Shown here: positions 1 to 7,888 of the stretch, piece after piece | How the letters are laid out: each line of letters opens with the position of its first letter | Position numbering within the stretch: the first letter of the stretch is position 1 | Assembly (NCBI GenBank): GCA_017883585.1 | Contig: JADGNG010000033.1 | Location: forward strand, 1-32,161 | Reading direction: 5' to 3' | DNA length: 32,161 nucleotides | DNA from: Candidatus Bathyarchaeota archaeon | Lineage (GTDB): Archaea; Thermoproteota; Bathyarchaeia; TCS64 | The notes under the pieces: model-generated | The model's input: the letters and a program-made list of their open reading frames with translations, nothing else | The model's database searches: none | Told to the model about the DNA's origin: nothing | Translations under genes and position numbers: made by a program

Positions 1-1
1 A

Positions 2-94
2 AAGAAGGGCGAAAGAGTCCGCGTCGCCGAGTGTAGACCACTCAGCAAGACGAAGTCCTTCTGCGTCGTAGAAAAACTGGCCGAGGAGAAGTGA
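2..94 (+). CDS. rps17: Small ribosomal subunit protein uS17, C-terminal fragment
   Basis: This is the last 30 codons of a gene cut by the left window edge. It reads in frame 2 as KKGERVRVAECRPLSKTKSF followed by CVVEKLAEEK and a TGA stop. The phrase ECRPLSKTKSF is the hallmark C-terminal strand of the S17 OB fold, which binds 16S rRNA. Its place just ahead of uL14 is the standard archaeal order. It was too short for the ORF track. The start and most of the protein lie outside the window. Confidence 0.9.
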   Translation, partial: KKGERVRVAECRPLSKTKSFCVVEKLAEEK

Positions 95-98
95 ATGA

Positions 99-521
99 AT
101 GAGTAAGAGAACGGGGAAGAGAAAGCTAACACCACGGCGGAAGATTAGCGGCGGCCTTACATCTGGCTCCGTTTTCATCTGTGCAGACAATAGTGGTGCT
201 CGTGTGCTTCGACTCATTCAGGTCTTCGGCTATAAGGGACGCCGCCGAAGACTGCCGATAGCCAGCGTTGGCGATCTCTGTATGGTCAGTTGCCGTGAGG
301 GCACGCCTGAGATGAGGAGGCAGATGTTCAACGCCGTCATCGTCCGCCAGAGGAAGCCATATCTGCGGAAGGATGGTACCTGGATCCAGTTCGAGGACAA
401 CGCAGCAGTTATACTTACGCCTGAGGGAACCCTGAGAGGCTCGGATGTCAAGGGGCCGGTTGCTAAGGAAGCCGTTGAACGCTTCGCGCGCCTCGGAACA
501 ACAGCGAGGGTGGTAGTCTAA
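99..521 (+). CDS. rpl14: Large ribosomal subunit protein uL14
   Basis: This is a 140-residue L14 protein of the 50S subunit, which sits at the subunit interface and contacts 23S rRNA. The family signature is clear: the ADNSGARVLRLIQV strand near residue 29, then the AVIVRQRKPYLRKDGT and FEDNAAVIL segments near residues 79-106. Length is normal for archaea (about 130-140). ATG at 99 lies 4 bases after the uS17 stop, so the genes are translationally coupled. The minus-strand ORFs over it are shadows. Confidence 0.97.
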   Translation: MSKRTGKRKLTPRRKISGGLTSGSVFICADNSGARVLRLIQVFGYKGRRRRLPIASVGDLCMVSCREGTPEMRRQMFNAVIVRQRKPYLRKDGTWIQFEDNAAVILTPEGTLRGSDVKGPVAKEAVERFARLGTTARVVV

Positions 522-905
522 ATGAACAAAGTAGGCAACACCAAGCCCTCGACTGTCAGGAAGCAGCAAAGAAACGCCCCCGTTCAGATCAGGAGGCGGT
601 ACATCTCCGCACCACTATCACCTAACCTAAAGACCCAGTACGGCGCGAGGACAATGCCCGTCATCGAGGACGACACCGTCACCATCACAAAAGGCGACCG
701 AAAACTAACTGAGGGTAAGGTCCTCAGGGTGAACACCAAGAGCTCCCGCGTCTACGTCGAAGGGGTCACTAGGACTCGACTAGACGGCTCAACCGTGCAG
801 ATACCGATACGCGCCGAGAACGTTATGATCACGAAGCTTAATCTCGACGATGACTGGAGGAAGAAGATCCTCGAGAGGAAGGGCTTCAAGGCTAAGGAGG
901 AGTAG
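522..905 (+). CDS. rpl24: Large ribosomal subunit protein uL24
   Basis: This is a 127-residue L24/L26e family protein, one of the assembly initiators of the large subunit. It has the archaeal N-terminal basic extension (QIRRRYISAPLSPNLKTQYG), then a KOW-type segment near residues 46-65 (VIEDDTVTITKGDRKLTEGK) and the typical tail WRKKILERKGF. The usual KOW glycine-lysine pattern is somewhat relaxed (KGDRKLTEGKV where relatives often have RGDFKGHEGKV). The ATG abuts the uL14 TAA with no spacer, consistent with coupled translation. Confidence 0.95.
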   Translation: MNKVGNTKPSTVRKQQRNAPVQIRRRYISAPLSPNLKTQYGARTMPVIEDDTVTITKGDRKLTEGKVLRVNTKSSRVYVEGVTRTRLDGSTVQIPIRAENVMITKLNLDDDWRKKILERKGFKAKEE

Positions 906-907
906 AG

Positions 908-1639
908 ATGGGTAGAAAAGGACCAACAAGACATTTGAAGAGGCAGCAGGCACCAACGTTCTGGACGATCCACAGGAAGGCGAACGTCTGGTCTATAAAC
1001 ACGAGCCCAGGACCACATAACTTCGGCACATCCATACCCGTAACAGTTCTACTCCGCGACATGCTAGGATACGCCTCAACCCGTAGAGAGGCATCTATGA
1101 TCGCCAAGCAGGGGAAGATCAAGATCGACGGCAAAGCACGCCTCGACGAAAAGTTCCCCGTGGGCCTAATGGATGTCATCTCACTCCCAGACGCTGGCGA
1201 GAGCTACCGCGTACTCCCCGCAAAGGGGGGCCGCCTAATCTTACACCCGATCAAGGGAGACGAGATTGGATTCAAGCTCTGCAGGATAATAGGTAAGACT
1301 ACTCTTAAGAACGACGTGACACAACTCAGACTCCACGACGGTAGGACCCTAAACGTGAAGACGGAAGCTCCCTACAAAGTCAACGACGTCCTGAAGATCA
1401 AGATCCCGTCCCAGGAGATAATTGAGCACATCCCTTTCAAGGACCAGTTACAGACCGTCATCACAGGCGGCAGGTCCCAGGGAGAGACTGGAATCATAAT
1501 CGGCTTCGGCGACGAGCCGGGCTGGAAGAAGACGGCGACCGTGAGAACCGCCAAGGGCGAGGACATACGCACGCTAACAAAGTACGTCTTCCCCATCGGC
1601 GTCGCTCAGTCGCTCATATCACTACCGGAGAGTCAATGA
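908..1639 (+). CDS. rps4e: Small ribosomal subunit protein eS4
   Basis: This is a 243-residue S4e protein, found only in archaea and eukaryotes. It has the conserved start MGRKGPTRHLKRQQAP, a W-x9-W segment, an S4-like RNA-binding domain near residues 40-105 (RDMLGYASTRREASMIAKQGKIKIDGK), the central RS4e domain and a C-terminal KOW motif (GGRSQGETGIIIGF). Length is normal for the family. The start lies 2 bases after the uL24 stop. The position between uL24 and uL5 is the universal archaeal arrangement. Confidence 0.97.
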   Translation: MGRKGPTRHLKRQQAPTFWTIHRKANVWSINTSPGPHNFGTSIPVTVLLRDMLGYASTRREASMIAKQGKIKIDGKARLDEKFPVGLMDVISLPDAGESYRVLPAKGGRLILHPIKGDEIGFKLCRIIGKTTLKNDVTQLRLHDGRTLNVKTEAPYKVNDVLKIKIPSQEIIEHIPFKDQLQTVITGGRSQGETGIIIGFGDEPGWKKTATVRTAKGEDIRTLTKYVFPIGVAQSLISLPESQ

Positions 1640-1640
1640 G

Positions 1641-2180
1641 ATGATAACCGAAATCGTAGAGACCAACCCCATGAGGGCTCTAAGGATCGGTAAGGTCGTG
1701 GTCAACATAGGCGTGGGCGCCTCAGGCGACCCCCTAGACCACGCACAAACCATCATGGAGCAGCTTACAGGGCAGAAACCTTGTCAACGATTTGCGAAGC
1801 AAACCATCAGGGGATTCAACATTCGCAAAAAGGAGCCCATAGCCTGCATGGTAACGCTCCGCGGAGAGAGTGCAGAAACCTTCCTCGTGAAGGCGCTCGC
1901 AGCCGTCGGCAAGAAGATCAACTCACACAGCTTCGACAGGTGGGGTAACTTCGCCTTCGGGATTAAAGAGCATATCGACATTCCCGGAACGAGGTACGAT
2001 CCAAACCTCGGTATTACCGGCATGGATGTGATTGTGACCGTGGAGCGCGCAGGGTACCACATAGATGAGAAGAAGCACGCCAGAGGCAAGATCGGGAAGA
2101 GCCACAAGGTTACACCCGAGGAGTCAATGGATTTCGTAAAGTCAAAGTTCGGCATCGAGGTGGGAGTAGCCAATGAGTGA
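1641..2180 (+). CDS. rpl5: Large ribosomal subunit protein uL5
   Basis: This is a 179-residue L5 protein, part of the central protuberance binding 5S rRNA. Recognisable segments are [15 protein letters not shown] near residue 18, [22 protein letters not shown] near residue 43, and [27 protein letters not shown] near residue 104, all typical of the archaeal form. Its last 8 bases overlap the start of uS14. The start ATG is one base after the eS4 TGA. Confidence 0.96.
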   Translation: MITEIVETNPMRALRIGKVVVNIGVGASGDPLDHAQTIMEQLTGQKPCQRFAKQTIRGFNIRKKEPIACMVTLRGESAETFLVKALAAVGKKINSHSFDRWGNFAFGIKEHIDIPGTRYDPNLGITGMDVIVTVERAGYHIDEKKHARGKIGKSHKVTPEESMDFVKSKFGIEVGVANE

Positions 2181-2328
2181 GCAGAAGAAACGCACAACCG
2201 GACCAGGCAGCAGGGCATGTATCAGATGCGGAACCCACAACGGTCTCATCAGGCGCTACGGACTAAACATCTGCAGGAAATGCTTCAGAGAAGTGGCCCC
2301 AGCGATGGGCTTTAGGAAATACAGGTGA
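2173..2328 (+). CDS. rps14: Small ribosomal subunit protein uS14, zinc-binding form
   Basis: This 51-residue ORF was too short for the ORF track but is certain. It reads [20 protein letters not shown] and continues to a second cysteine pair, ending MGFRKYR. Four cysteines (16, 19, 34, 37) form the CxxC-x14-CxxC zinc ribbon of the short archaeal/eukaryotic S14 (S29e) type. The ATG at 2173 sits inside the uL5 coding end as ATGAGTGA, giving an 8-base overlap. It occupies the canonical slot between uL5 and uS8 and belongs to the head of the 30S subunit. Confidence 0.95.
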   Translation: MSEQKKRTTGPGSRACIRCGTHNGLIRRYGLNICRKCFREVAPAMGFRKYR

Positions 2329-2333
2329 ATTGA

Positions 2334-2717
2334 ATGGACCCACTGGTAAACGCTCTTAACACGATAATGAACCACGAGGGCAGACGCAAGAAAGAGTGCA
2401 TAATCACCCCCGCATCCGGCCTCGTTGGCAGGGTCCTTCGCCTTATACAGCAAAAAGGCTACATAGGCGAGATTGAGTTCATCGACGACGGCAGGCAGGG
2501 TAAGTTCCGCGTACAGCTCTTCGGACGCATCAACGAGTGCAAGGCAGTCCGCCCGAGATACTCTACGAAGGTCAAGGAGATGGAGAAGTGGGAGAAGCGC
2601 TTCCTCCCCAGCCGTGACCTAGGTGCAGTTATCCTATCAACCCCCAAGGGCGTCATAGACCACCGCCAGGCGAAGGAGTTCAACGTCGGTGGCGTCGTGA
2701 TCGCCTACGTCTACTAG
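2334..2717 (+). CDS. rps8: Small ribosomal subunit protein uS8
   Basis: This is a 127-residue S8 protein, a primary 16S rRNA binder in the 30S platform. It starts MDPLVNALNTIMNHEGRRK and carries the archaeal C-terminal segment (FLPSRDLGAVILSTPKGVIDHRQA). A GGTGA Shine-Dalgarno site formed by the end of uS14 (about 2324-2328) lies 5 bases before the ATG. Length is normal for archaea (about 130). Confidence 0.96.
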   Translation: MDPLVNALNTIMNHEGRRKKECIITPASGLVGRVLRLIQQKGYIGEIEFIDDGRQGKFRVQLFGRINECKAVRPRYSTKVKEMEKWEKRFLPSRDLGAVILSTPKGVIDHRQAKEFNVGGVVIAYVY

Positions 2718-2727
2718 GTGAGAAAAG

Positions 2728-3261
2728 ATGTCTCTACAGATAGTCGAAAACACCGTCGAGATACCGGAGAACATACAGCTCACCCTAGAAGGTAGAAAGG
2801 TCACAGTACAGGGACCCAAGGGAAAGATAACCAAGGACTTCACCCACACCAAGCTCAATATAGTCACGGATGGCAAAAGCCTCAAACTCAGCATCGAGAA
2901 TCCGAGGCGAACCGAAGCTGCCCTCGTCGGCACGATCAGTGCACATGTAAAAAACATGATCAAGGGCGTATCGACTGGCTTCGTCTACAAGATGAAGATA
3001 GTCTTCGTCCACTTCCCGACCTCTGTAAAGGTCGTCGGAAAGGAAGTCTACATTGAAAACTTCGTCGGCGAGAGGAGTGCTAGGATCGCAGACATACTAG
3101 GTGACACGAAGGTTACCATCAAGCAGGACGATGTGATCCTAGAGGGCATCGACATCGACGATGTTAGCCAGACCGCCGCAAACATACAGACGCGGGCAAA
3201 GATACGCAACAAGGACCTGAGAAAGTTCCTGGATGGCGTCTACGTCTATAGCAAGGAGTGA
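2728..3261 (+). CDS. rpl6: Large ribosomal subunit protein uL6
   Basis: This is a 177-residue L6 protein located near the sarcin-ricin loop of 23S rRNA. It shows the duplicated alpha/beta fold expected of L6, with GRKVTVQGPKGKITKDF in repeat one and KEVYIENFVGERSARIADI in repeat two, then the conserved tail DVSQTAANIQTRAKIRNKDL with R-K-F-L-D-G-V-Y-V. A TAGGTGAGAAAAG leader gives a GGTGA Shine-Dalgarno site 6 bases before the ATG. Confidence 0.96.
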   Translation: MSLQIVENTVEIPENIQLTLEGRKVTVQGPKGKITKDFTHTKLNIVTDGKSLKLSIENPRRTEAALVGTISAHVKNMIKGVSTGFVYKMKIVFVHFPTSVKVVGKEVYIENFVGERSARIADILGDTKVTIKQDDVILEGIDIDDVSQTAANIQTRAKIRNKDLRKFLDGVYVYSKE

Positions 3262-3268
3262 ATGAAAG

Positions 3269-3700
3269 ATGAGTGACACCGAAAAGAAAAGACTCCTCAG
3301 GGTCAGGAAGAAGCTCAGCCAGGGCCGCCCCAAGTTCAACGCCTTCGAGTCATGGCGCTTCATAAAGATAAAGTCCCGTTGGAGGAAACCACGCGGCATC
3401 GACAACAAGATGCGCACAAACGAGAAGGGCTGGCCTAGGGTAGCGAACATCGGATGGGGAGGTCCATCCGCCGTACGCGGACTTCATCCGACCGGCAAGG
3501 AAGAGGTACTAATCCAAAACGCCAACGACCTAGCAGCCATCGACAAGGAGAACCAGGTCGCCCGCATTGGAGGAACCGTCGGCGGAAGAAAGAGGGTGCA
3601 GATCCTGGAGGAGGCCGAGAAGCTCGGCGTGAAGATCCTCAACGCTGGACCGAAGGCGAAGCCTTCAGACTTTGAGGAACTTGAGGAGGAAAAGAAATGA
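3269..3700 (+). CDS. rpl32e: Large ribosomal subunit protein eL32
   Basis: This is a 143-residue eL32, found only in archaea and eukaryotes. The core is WRKPRGIDNKMRTNEKGWPR followed by NIGWGGPSAVRGLHPTGKEE, the classic eL32 signature, and it ends with the Rossmann-like segment ARIGGTVGGRKRVQILEEAE. It has an unusually acidic C-terminus (DFEELEEEKK) that overlaps the next gene by 4 bases (ATGA). The 73-residue ORF in another frame within it is a shadow. Confidence 0.96.
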   Translation: MSDTEKKRLLRVRKKLSQGRPKFNAFESWRFIKIKSRWRKPRGIDNKMRTNEKGWPRVANIGWGGPSAVRGLHPTGKEEVLIQNANDLAAIDKENQVARIGGTVGGRKRVQILEEAEKLGVKILNAGPKAKPSDFEELEEEKK

Positions 3701-4155
3701 ATCTCACAAACCAGAGACGACTAGCTGCATCCCTCCTCGAGATAGGAGTAAACCGCGTCTGGATCGACCCCGAGAAGATCAGCGATGTAGAAGGCTCTAT
3801 AACGCGAACTGAGATAAGGAAGCTCATACGGGAGGGTGCTATAAAGGCGCTCCCCGAGCATGGCACCAGCCGAGGCCGCGCGAGAGTCCTTGCGCAGAAG
3901 AAGCGCTCTGGACGAAGAATCGGCATGGGCACAAAGAAGGGCAAGGCCTTCGCCGAGGTCTCTGAGAAGACCCGTTGGATGAACCGCATTAGGGCACTCA
4001 GGAGAAAGCTCACTGAGCTTCGCGACCAACGTGTGATCACGGTGAGCACATACCGTAGCCTCTACATGAAGGCAAAGGGAGGAGAGTTCCGCAGCCTCGC
4101 CGAGCTAGATCGGCACATCAACGAGCAGAAACTAAGGAGGCGTAGCTTTGGCTAA
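3697..4155 (+). CDS. rpl19e: Large ribosomal subunit protein eL19
   Basis: This is a 152-residue eL19, a mostly helical basic protein of the archaeal/eukaryotic large subunit. It starts MNLTNQRRLAASLLEIGVNR with VWIDPEKISDV after it, and contains the SRGRARVLAQKKRSGRRIGMG loop and the long basic C-terminal helix. The ATG overlaps the eL32 stop (ATGA). The C-terminus overlaps uL18 by 8 bases. Confidence 0.96.
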   Translation: MNLTNQRRLAASLLEIGVNRVWIDPEKISDVEGSITRTEIRKLIREGAIKALPEHGTSRGRARVLAQKKRSGRRIGMGTKKGKAFAEVSEKTRWMNRIRALRRKLTELRDQRVITVSTYRSLYMKAKGGEFRSLAELDRHINEQKLRRRSFG

Positions 4156-4732
4156 AGACGCACGCTACAGAGTCGCATATAGGCGAAGAAGGGAGCAGAA
4201 GACCGACTACCAGGCGAGGCGGATACTCGCAACATCGGATCAACCAAGGTTCGTAGTTCGAGCCTCCAACCACGGTATACTCGCACAGGTGATAAAGGCC
4301 GAGATAATCGGCGATAAAGTGCTGTCACAGACCGCCTCAAACGAGCTGATCAGCAAATACGGTTGGCAAGCCAGCGGCAAGAGCATCCCCGCAGGATACC
4401 TGCTGGGACTGATCGCGGGCCACAAGGCGATCAAAGAGGGTGTAGAGACTGCGTACCTTGACCTCGGCCTCAAGAGACCGACGAAAGGCTCAAAGATATT
4501 CGCGGTTGTAAAGGGCGCCATCGACGCGGGACTTAACATCCCATGCGACAGCGATGTCATTCCCCCGCCTGAGAGGCTAAACGGTGGAGACATCGCAAAC
4601 TACGCTAAGGTCATCGACCCGGAAGGATACGAGAAATACTTCTCGGTCTACCTCAGGAAGGGTCTTAGACCGGAGTCTCTCCCCGAGCACTTCGAGGAGA
4701 CGAAGAAGAAGATCCAGGAGGACTGGGCATAA
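4148..4732 (+). CDS. rpl18: Large ribosomal subunit protein uL18
   Basis: This is a 194-residue archaeal-type L18 that binds 5S rRNA with uL5. Family segments include YRRRREQKTDYQARR at residues 11-25, RFVVRASNHGILAQVI, and the IPAGYLLGLIAGHKA loop, then TKGSKIFAVVKGAIDAGLNIP. It uses a TTG start with a good Shine-Dalgarno (GGAGG about 7 bases upstream, inside the end of eL19). The 8-base overlap with eL19 supports translational coupling. Confidence 0.95.
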   Translation: MAKDARYRVAYRRRREQKTDYQARRILATSDQPRFVVRASNHGILAQVIKAEIIGDKVLSQTASNELISKYGWQASGKSIPAGYLLGLIAGHKAIKEGVETAYLDLGLKRPTKGSKIFAVVKGAIDAGLNIPCDSDVIPPPERLNGGDIANYAKVIDPEGYEKYFSVYLRKGLRPESLPEHFEETKKKIQEDWA

Positions 4733-5376
4733 TGAGCAGACAATACGATAGGGAAGGCCCGTCGCTAGAGGATTGGGTACCCCGCACACAGCTCGGCAAG
4801 ATGGTCAAAGAAGGCCAGATCACCTCCATAGGGGACATATTCCGCGAGGGCTACAAGGTCAGGGAGGTCGAGGTAATCGACTTCCTCGTCCAAGACCTCA
4901 AGGATGAGGTCATCGACATCGCAATGGTCCAGAAACAGACAGACGCAGGCGAGAACTCGAGGTTCCGCGCGGTCGTCGCGGTGGGCAACGGCAACGGGCT
5001 CATCGGTCTGGGAACTGGCAAGGCGAAGCGTGTACGCAACGCCATCGAGAAGGGAATACGGATGGCGAAGCTCAACCTCTACCCGATAAAGAGGGGCTGC
5101 GGAAGCTGGGAATGCGGCTGCGGCGAAAACCACTCCCTACCCTTCCGCGTGAGCGGAAAAGCCGGGAGCGTCGTCCTAACCCTCCTGCCCGGGCCCCAGG
5201 GGCTCGGCTTAGTAGTCGGCGACACGGCGAAGGTCGTCCTCCAGCTAGCAGGCGTAAAAGACTGCTGGTCCAAGGCAACCGGTACAACAACCACAACTAC
5301 CTCATTCGCATTAGCCACATTCAATGCACTGAAGCAGACCAGTAAGATCATGACCCCGCAGGAGTGGACAATGTAA
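4732..5376 (+). CDS. rps5: Small ribosomal subunit protein uS5
   Basis: This is a 214-residue uS5 of the archaeal/eukaryotic S2 type, involved in mRNA entry and decoding accuracy. It has the double-stranded-RNA-binding-like S5 N-domain (FRAVVAVGNGNGLIGLGTGK near residue 82), the archaeal insert KRGCGSWECGCGE, and the C-domain GLVVGDTAKVVLQLAGVKDCW. A run of threonines (GTTTTTTSFA) sits where relatives have a shorter GxTRTT-like stretch. The ATG shares one base with the uL18 TAA (TAATG). Confidence 0.96.
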   Translation: MSRQYDREGPSLEDWVPRTQLGKMVKEGQITSIGDIFREGYKVREVEVIDFLVQDLKDEVIDIAMVQKQTDAGENSRFRAVVAVGNGNGLIGLGTGKAKRVRNAIEKGIRMAKLNLYPIKRGCGSWECGCGENHSLPFRVSGKAGSVVLTLLPGPQGLGLVVGDTAKVVLQLAGVKDCWSKATGTTTTTTSFALATFNALKQTSKIMTPQEWTM

Positions 5377-5378
5377 CT

Positions 5379-5852
5379 ATGACGGGCAAAACTTTCTTTG
5401 TCGTCCGCATAAGGGGAGGAGTCGACGCCAAGAAGACCGTCGAGGCCACCCTCACGATGCTTCGCATGGAGAGGAACAACTACGCCACTATAATCAGAGA
5501 GAGTTCCTCCTACACTGGCATGCTCAGGAAGGCCAAGGACTACCTAACCTGGGGCGAACTAGATGTGGAGACCGTTAAAATCCTCCTCGAGAAGAGGGGC
5601 AAACGAGTAGGTGACCAAAAGGTCACCGAGGAGTCCCTCAAGGAACTCGGTTACGAGAGCCTCGACAAACTCGCAAACGCCATCATATCCGGCGAGGTGG
5701 AGTTCAGCCAGTTGAACGGCATTAAGCCCTTCTTCAGAATGCACCCCCCAAAGAAGGGATTCAAGAGGACTGTTAAGCGTCCATATAACGACCACGGTGA
5801 GCTAGGCTACAGGGGAGAGGCCATAAACGAGCTCATCAAGAGAATGTGCTAA
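5379..5852 (+). CDS. rpl30: Large ribosomal subunit protein uL30
   Basis: This is a uL30 of the archaeal/eukaryotic L7 type, 157 residues from ATG 5379. Family segments are FFVVRIRGGVDAKKTVEATL at the start and GIKPFFRMHPPKKGFKRTVK near the end. The ORF track extends it to a GTG at 5364, inside uS5. I prefer the ATG at 5379, three bases after the uS5 stop, because it matches family length and leaves a CAGGAG upstream, although that site is rather far away (about 15 bases). Confidence 0.93.
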   Translation: MTGKTFFVVRIRGGVDAKKTVEATLTMLRMERNNYATIIRESSSYTGMLRKAKDYLTWGELDVETVKILLEKRGKRVGDQKVTEESLKELGYESLDKLANAIISGEVEFSQLNGIKPFFRMHPPKKGFKRTVKRPYNDHGELGYRGEAINELIKRMC

Positions 5853-5870
5853 GGAGAATAGGTGAAAATA

Positions 5871-6296
5871 ATGCCTCACGATCTGAGAAGAACACGAAGA
5901 TACCGCGGATCGAGATACTGCGGCTGGGGCCAGGTCGGCCAGCACCGCAAGTCCGGCAGCCGAGGTGGAAAGGGCTTCGCCGGAGGCCACAAGCACTTCT
6001 GGATCCAAACCGTGAAGTTCAACCCGAACAGATACAGACGCATCGGCTTCGTGCCGCCATCGTCGCTCAAGCCGCTGCCAGCCACGATCAACGTCGGGGA
6101 ACTAGAGGACCTAGCGATGAAGCTCATGGGTACAGAAGGCGTGAAGAGCGGGATGGAACTCGACCTAGCCGAAGTCGGCATCGGTAAGCTACTCGGAAGG
6201 GGAAGCATATCCACAGCGCTCAAGGTCCGAGTAGAGTCCGCCTCCGCGGGTGCCAAAAGTAAATTAAAGGAAGCCGGCGGCTCAATAGTAGAGTGA
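5871..6296 (+). CDS. rpl15: Large ribosomal subunit protein uL15
   Basis: This is an archaeal uL15 of 141 residues from ATG 5871. It has RRTRRYRGSRYCGWGQVGQH and the glycine-rich SRGGKGFAGGHKH loop near the N-terminus, typical of the basic rRNA-penetrating arm, and a globular C-terminal half ending in the A-x-S-A-G-A-K-S-K motif. The ORF track starts at GTG 5862. The ATG at 5871 is preceded by GGTGA with a 6-base gap, the same layout as uS8 and uL6 here, so I prefer it. A GGAG site 5 bases before GTG 5862 keeps the alternative open. Confidence 0.93.
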   Translation: MPHDLRRTRRYRGSRYCGWGQVGQHRKSGSRGGKGFAGGHKHFWIQTVKFNPNRYRRIGFVPPSSLKPLPATINVGELEDLAMKLMGTEGVKSGMELDLAEVGIGKLLGRGSISTALKVRVESASAGAKSKLKEAGGSIVE

Positions 6297-7711
6297 TAGC
6301 TTTGCGCTTCCTCGAGCTCTTCAAGCCCATCTCACGGGTCATACCGGAGGTTAAGCCACCGGAGAGAAAGGTTAGCTTTCAGAACAGGCTCATCTGGACG
6401 CTCCTTGCCCTACTTATCTACTTCATCATGTCCGAGATCCCACTCTACGGAATACCCATAACGACATCGGGTGACACCTTCACTGCGTACAGGGTCATCT
6501 TCGCCTCAGCGAGGGGAACCCTCATGGAGCTCGGAATAGGCCCCATAGTAACCGCCGGGCTGATAATCCAGCTACTCGCCGGCTCAGACATCATCTCATT
6601 CGATAGGAGTAGTGCAGAGGATCGCGGGCTATTCACGACTGCGAGCAAATTCTTCTCCATAGTCATGATCATTATTCAGGCCTCTCTTTACATAGTCAGC
6701 GGCCAGTATGGCTCAGTCACTCTCACTAAGGCATTGCTAATATTCGCACAACTGCTCGTCGCAGGATTGATCATCATGCTCCTCGACGAGCTGGTGCAGA
6801 AGGGCTGGGGTATCGGCAGTGGGATAAGCCTCTTCATCGTTGGAGGCATTACTGCGAACATCTGGTGGATGAGCTTCAGCTTCATAAACTACGATGGAAG
6901 AGCCTACGGTGCTATCATCGCATTCTTCCAGGGGATATGGACGAAGCTACCCGTCCCCAGTTGGTTCTTCCGACCAAACGGCGCCCCAGATATGATCGGG
7001 TTCTTTACAACCATAGCGGTATTTCTCGTCGTTATATATATGGAGGGCATGCGCGTCGAGCTGCCCATCAGCCATAGCCAATACAGGGGCTACCGCGGTA
7101 GGATGCCAATAAAACTCCTTTATGTATCAAACATTCCCGTCATACTCGCCTACGCGCTCTTCGCAAACTTCCAGATGGTTGGGCAGTTCCTCTGGAGCAG
7201 ATGGAACGTCGCAAACGACAACAATTGGCTCAGCTGGCTCGGAACGTTCACCTACTCATCAAGCGGGCAGCCGGTAGCGACCGGTGGATTAGTCTACTAT
7301 ATCACCTCACCTCAGACACTCCAAGGCGTCATGAACTCACCTCTCCGAGCCTTAATCTACGCACTAATTGTCATCGTCTTCTGTGTGATATTCAGTATAA
7401 CCTGGCTGGAGATAGGCGGCCTCGGTGCGGAGGATATGGCAGACCAGTTACTAGAGTCAGGGATGCAGGTTCCAGGCTTTAGGAGGAACAAGCAGCCTAT
7501 AGTGACACTGTTGAATAGGTATATCCCGACCATTACTATAATCGGCGGAGCTATAGTGGGCGCTCTAGCAGCAATATCCGACTTCTTCGGTGTCTTTGGA
7601 AGCGGAATGGGTGCCCTGCTGGCAGTCAGCATACTATACCAGTACTACCAGACGATGGTTCAGGAGCAGGTGGCGGACTTATACCCGTTCCTACGTGGAG
7701 CCTTTGAGTAA
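6293..7711 (+). CDS. secY: Protein translocase subunit SecY
   Basis: This is the central channel subunit of the Sec translocon, 472 residues in the cytoplasmic membrane. About ten hydrophobic segments are visible. Archaeal SecY landmarks include the plug/TM2 region (PLYGIPITTSGDTFTAYRV), IGPIVTAGLIIQLLAGSDII, the GWGIGSGISLFI segment of TM5, the cytosolic loop motif QYRGYRGRMPIKLLYVSNIP and PGFRRNKQPIVTLLNRYIPT. The GTG start overlaps the uL15 stop (GTGA). A TTG three codons later is the alternative. It closes the ribosomal operon and is followed by a terminator. The adk gene often found next in archaea is absent. Confidence 0.97.
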   Translation: MIALRFLELFKPISRVIPEVKPPERKVSFQNRLIWTLLALLIYFIMSEIPLYGIPITTSGDTFTAYRVIFASARGTLMELGIGPIVTAGLIIQLLAGSDIISFDRSSAEDRGLFTTASKFFSIVMIIIQASLYIVSGQYGSVTLTKALLIFAQLLVAGLIIMLLDELVQKGWGIGSGISLFIVGGITANIWWMSFSFINYDGRAYGAIIAFFQGIWTKLPVPSWFFRPNGAPDMIGFFTTIAVFLVVIYMEGMRVELPISHSQYRGYRGRMPIKLLYVSNIPVILAYALFANFQMVGQFLWSRWNVANDNNWLSWLGTFTYSSSGQPVATGGLVYYITSPQTLQGVMNSPLRALIYALIVIVFCVIFSITWLEIGGLGAEDMADQLLESGMQVPGFRRNKQPIVTLLNRYIPTITIIGGAIVGALAAISDFFGVFGSGMGALLAVSILYQYYQTMVQEQVADLYPFLRGAFE

Positions 7712-7713
7712 GA

Positions 7714-7740
7714 CCGAGGATAATATCCTCCGGTTTTTTA
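7714..7740 (+). terminator. Hairpin and T-run after secY
   Basis: Directly after the secY stop the sequence CCGAGGATA-ATATCCTCCGG can fold into a stem of about 9 pairs with one bulge, followed by TTTTTTATTT. Archaeal termination needs mainly the T-run, so the end of the ribosomal operon is well placed here. Confidence 0.7.
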
Positions 7741-7798
7741 TTTCTTAGAAACTAGTTTTTCTTATCTACTATTTTGATTCCCTAAAAACTAGAATAAT

Positions 7799-7812
7799 CA
7801 TTAAAGATTTGA
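7799..7812 (+). promoter_or_regulatory. Possible TATA box for hisS
   Basis: An AT-rich CATTAAAGATTTG element follows an AT-rich spacer after the secY terminator. A transcript starting about 25 bases downstream would begin near 7832, leaving about 57 bases before the ATG at 7889. This is a weak call from base composition and spacing. Confidence 0.3.
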
Positions 7813-7888
7813 GACCGGGGGAAGTATTTCGGTGATAAGTGAACGCGGAACCTTTTTCCGGTATCCCTTCAATCTAGGCTCGGTCAAA

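Noticed and set aside
7832-7888. N-terminal 19-residue extension of HisS
   Set aside because: The family begins at the PRGTRDFLP segment next to ATG 7889. The extension lacks conservation signals and probably lies in the leader.
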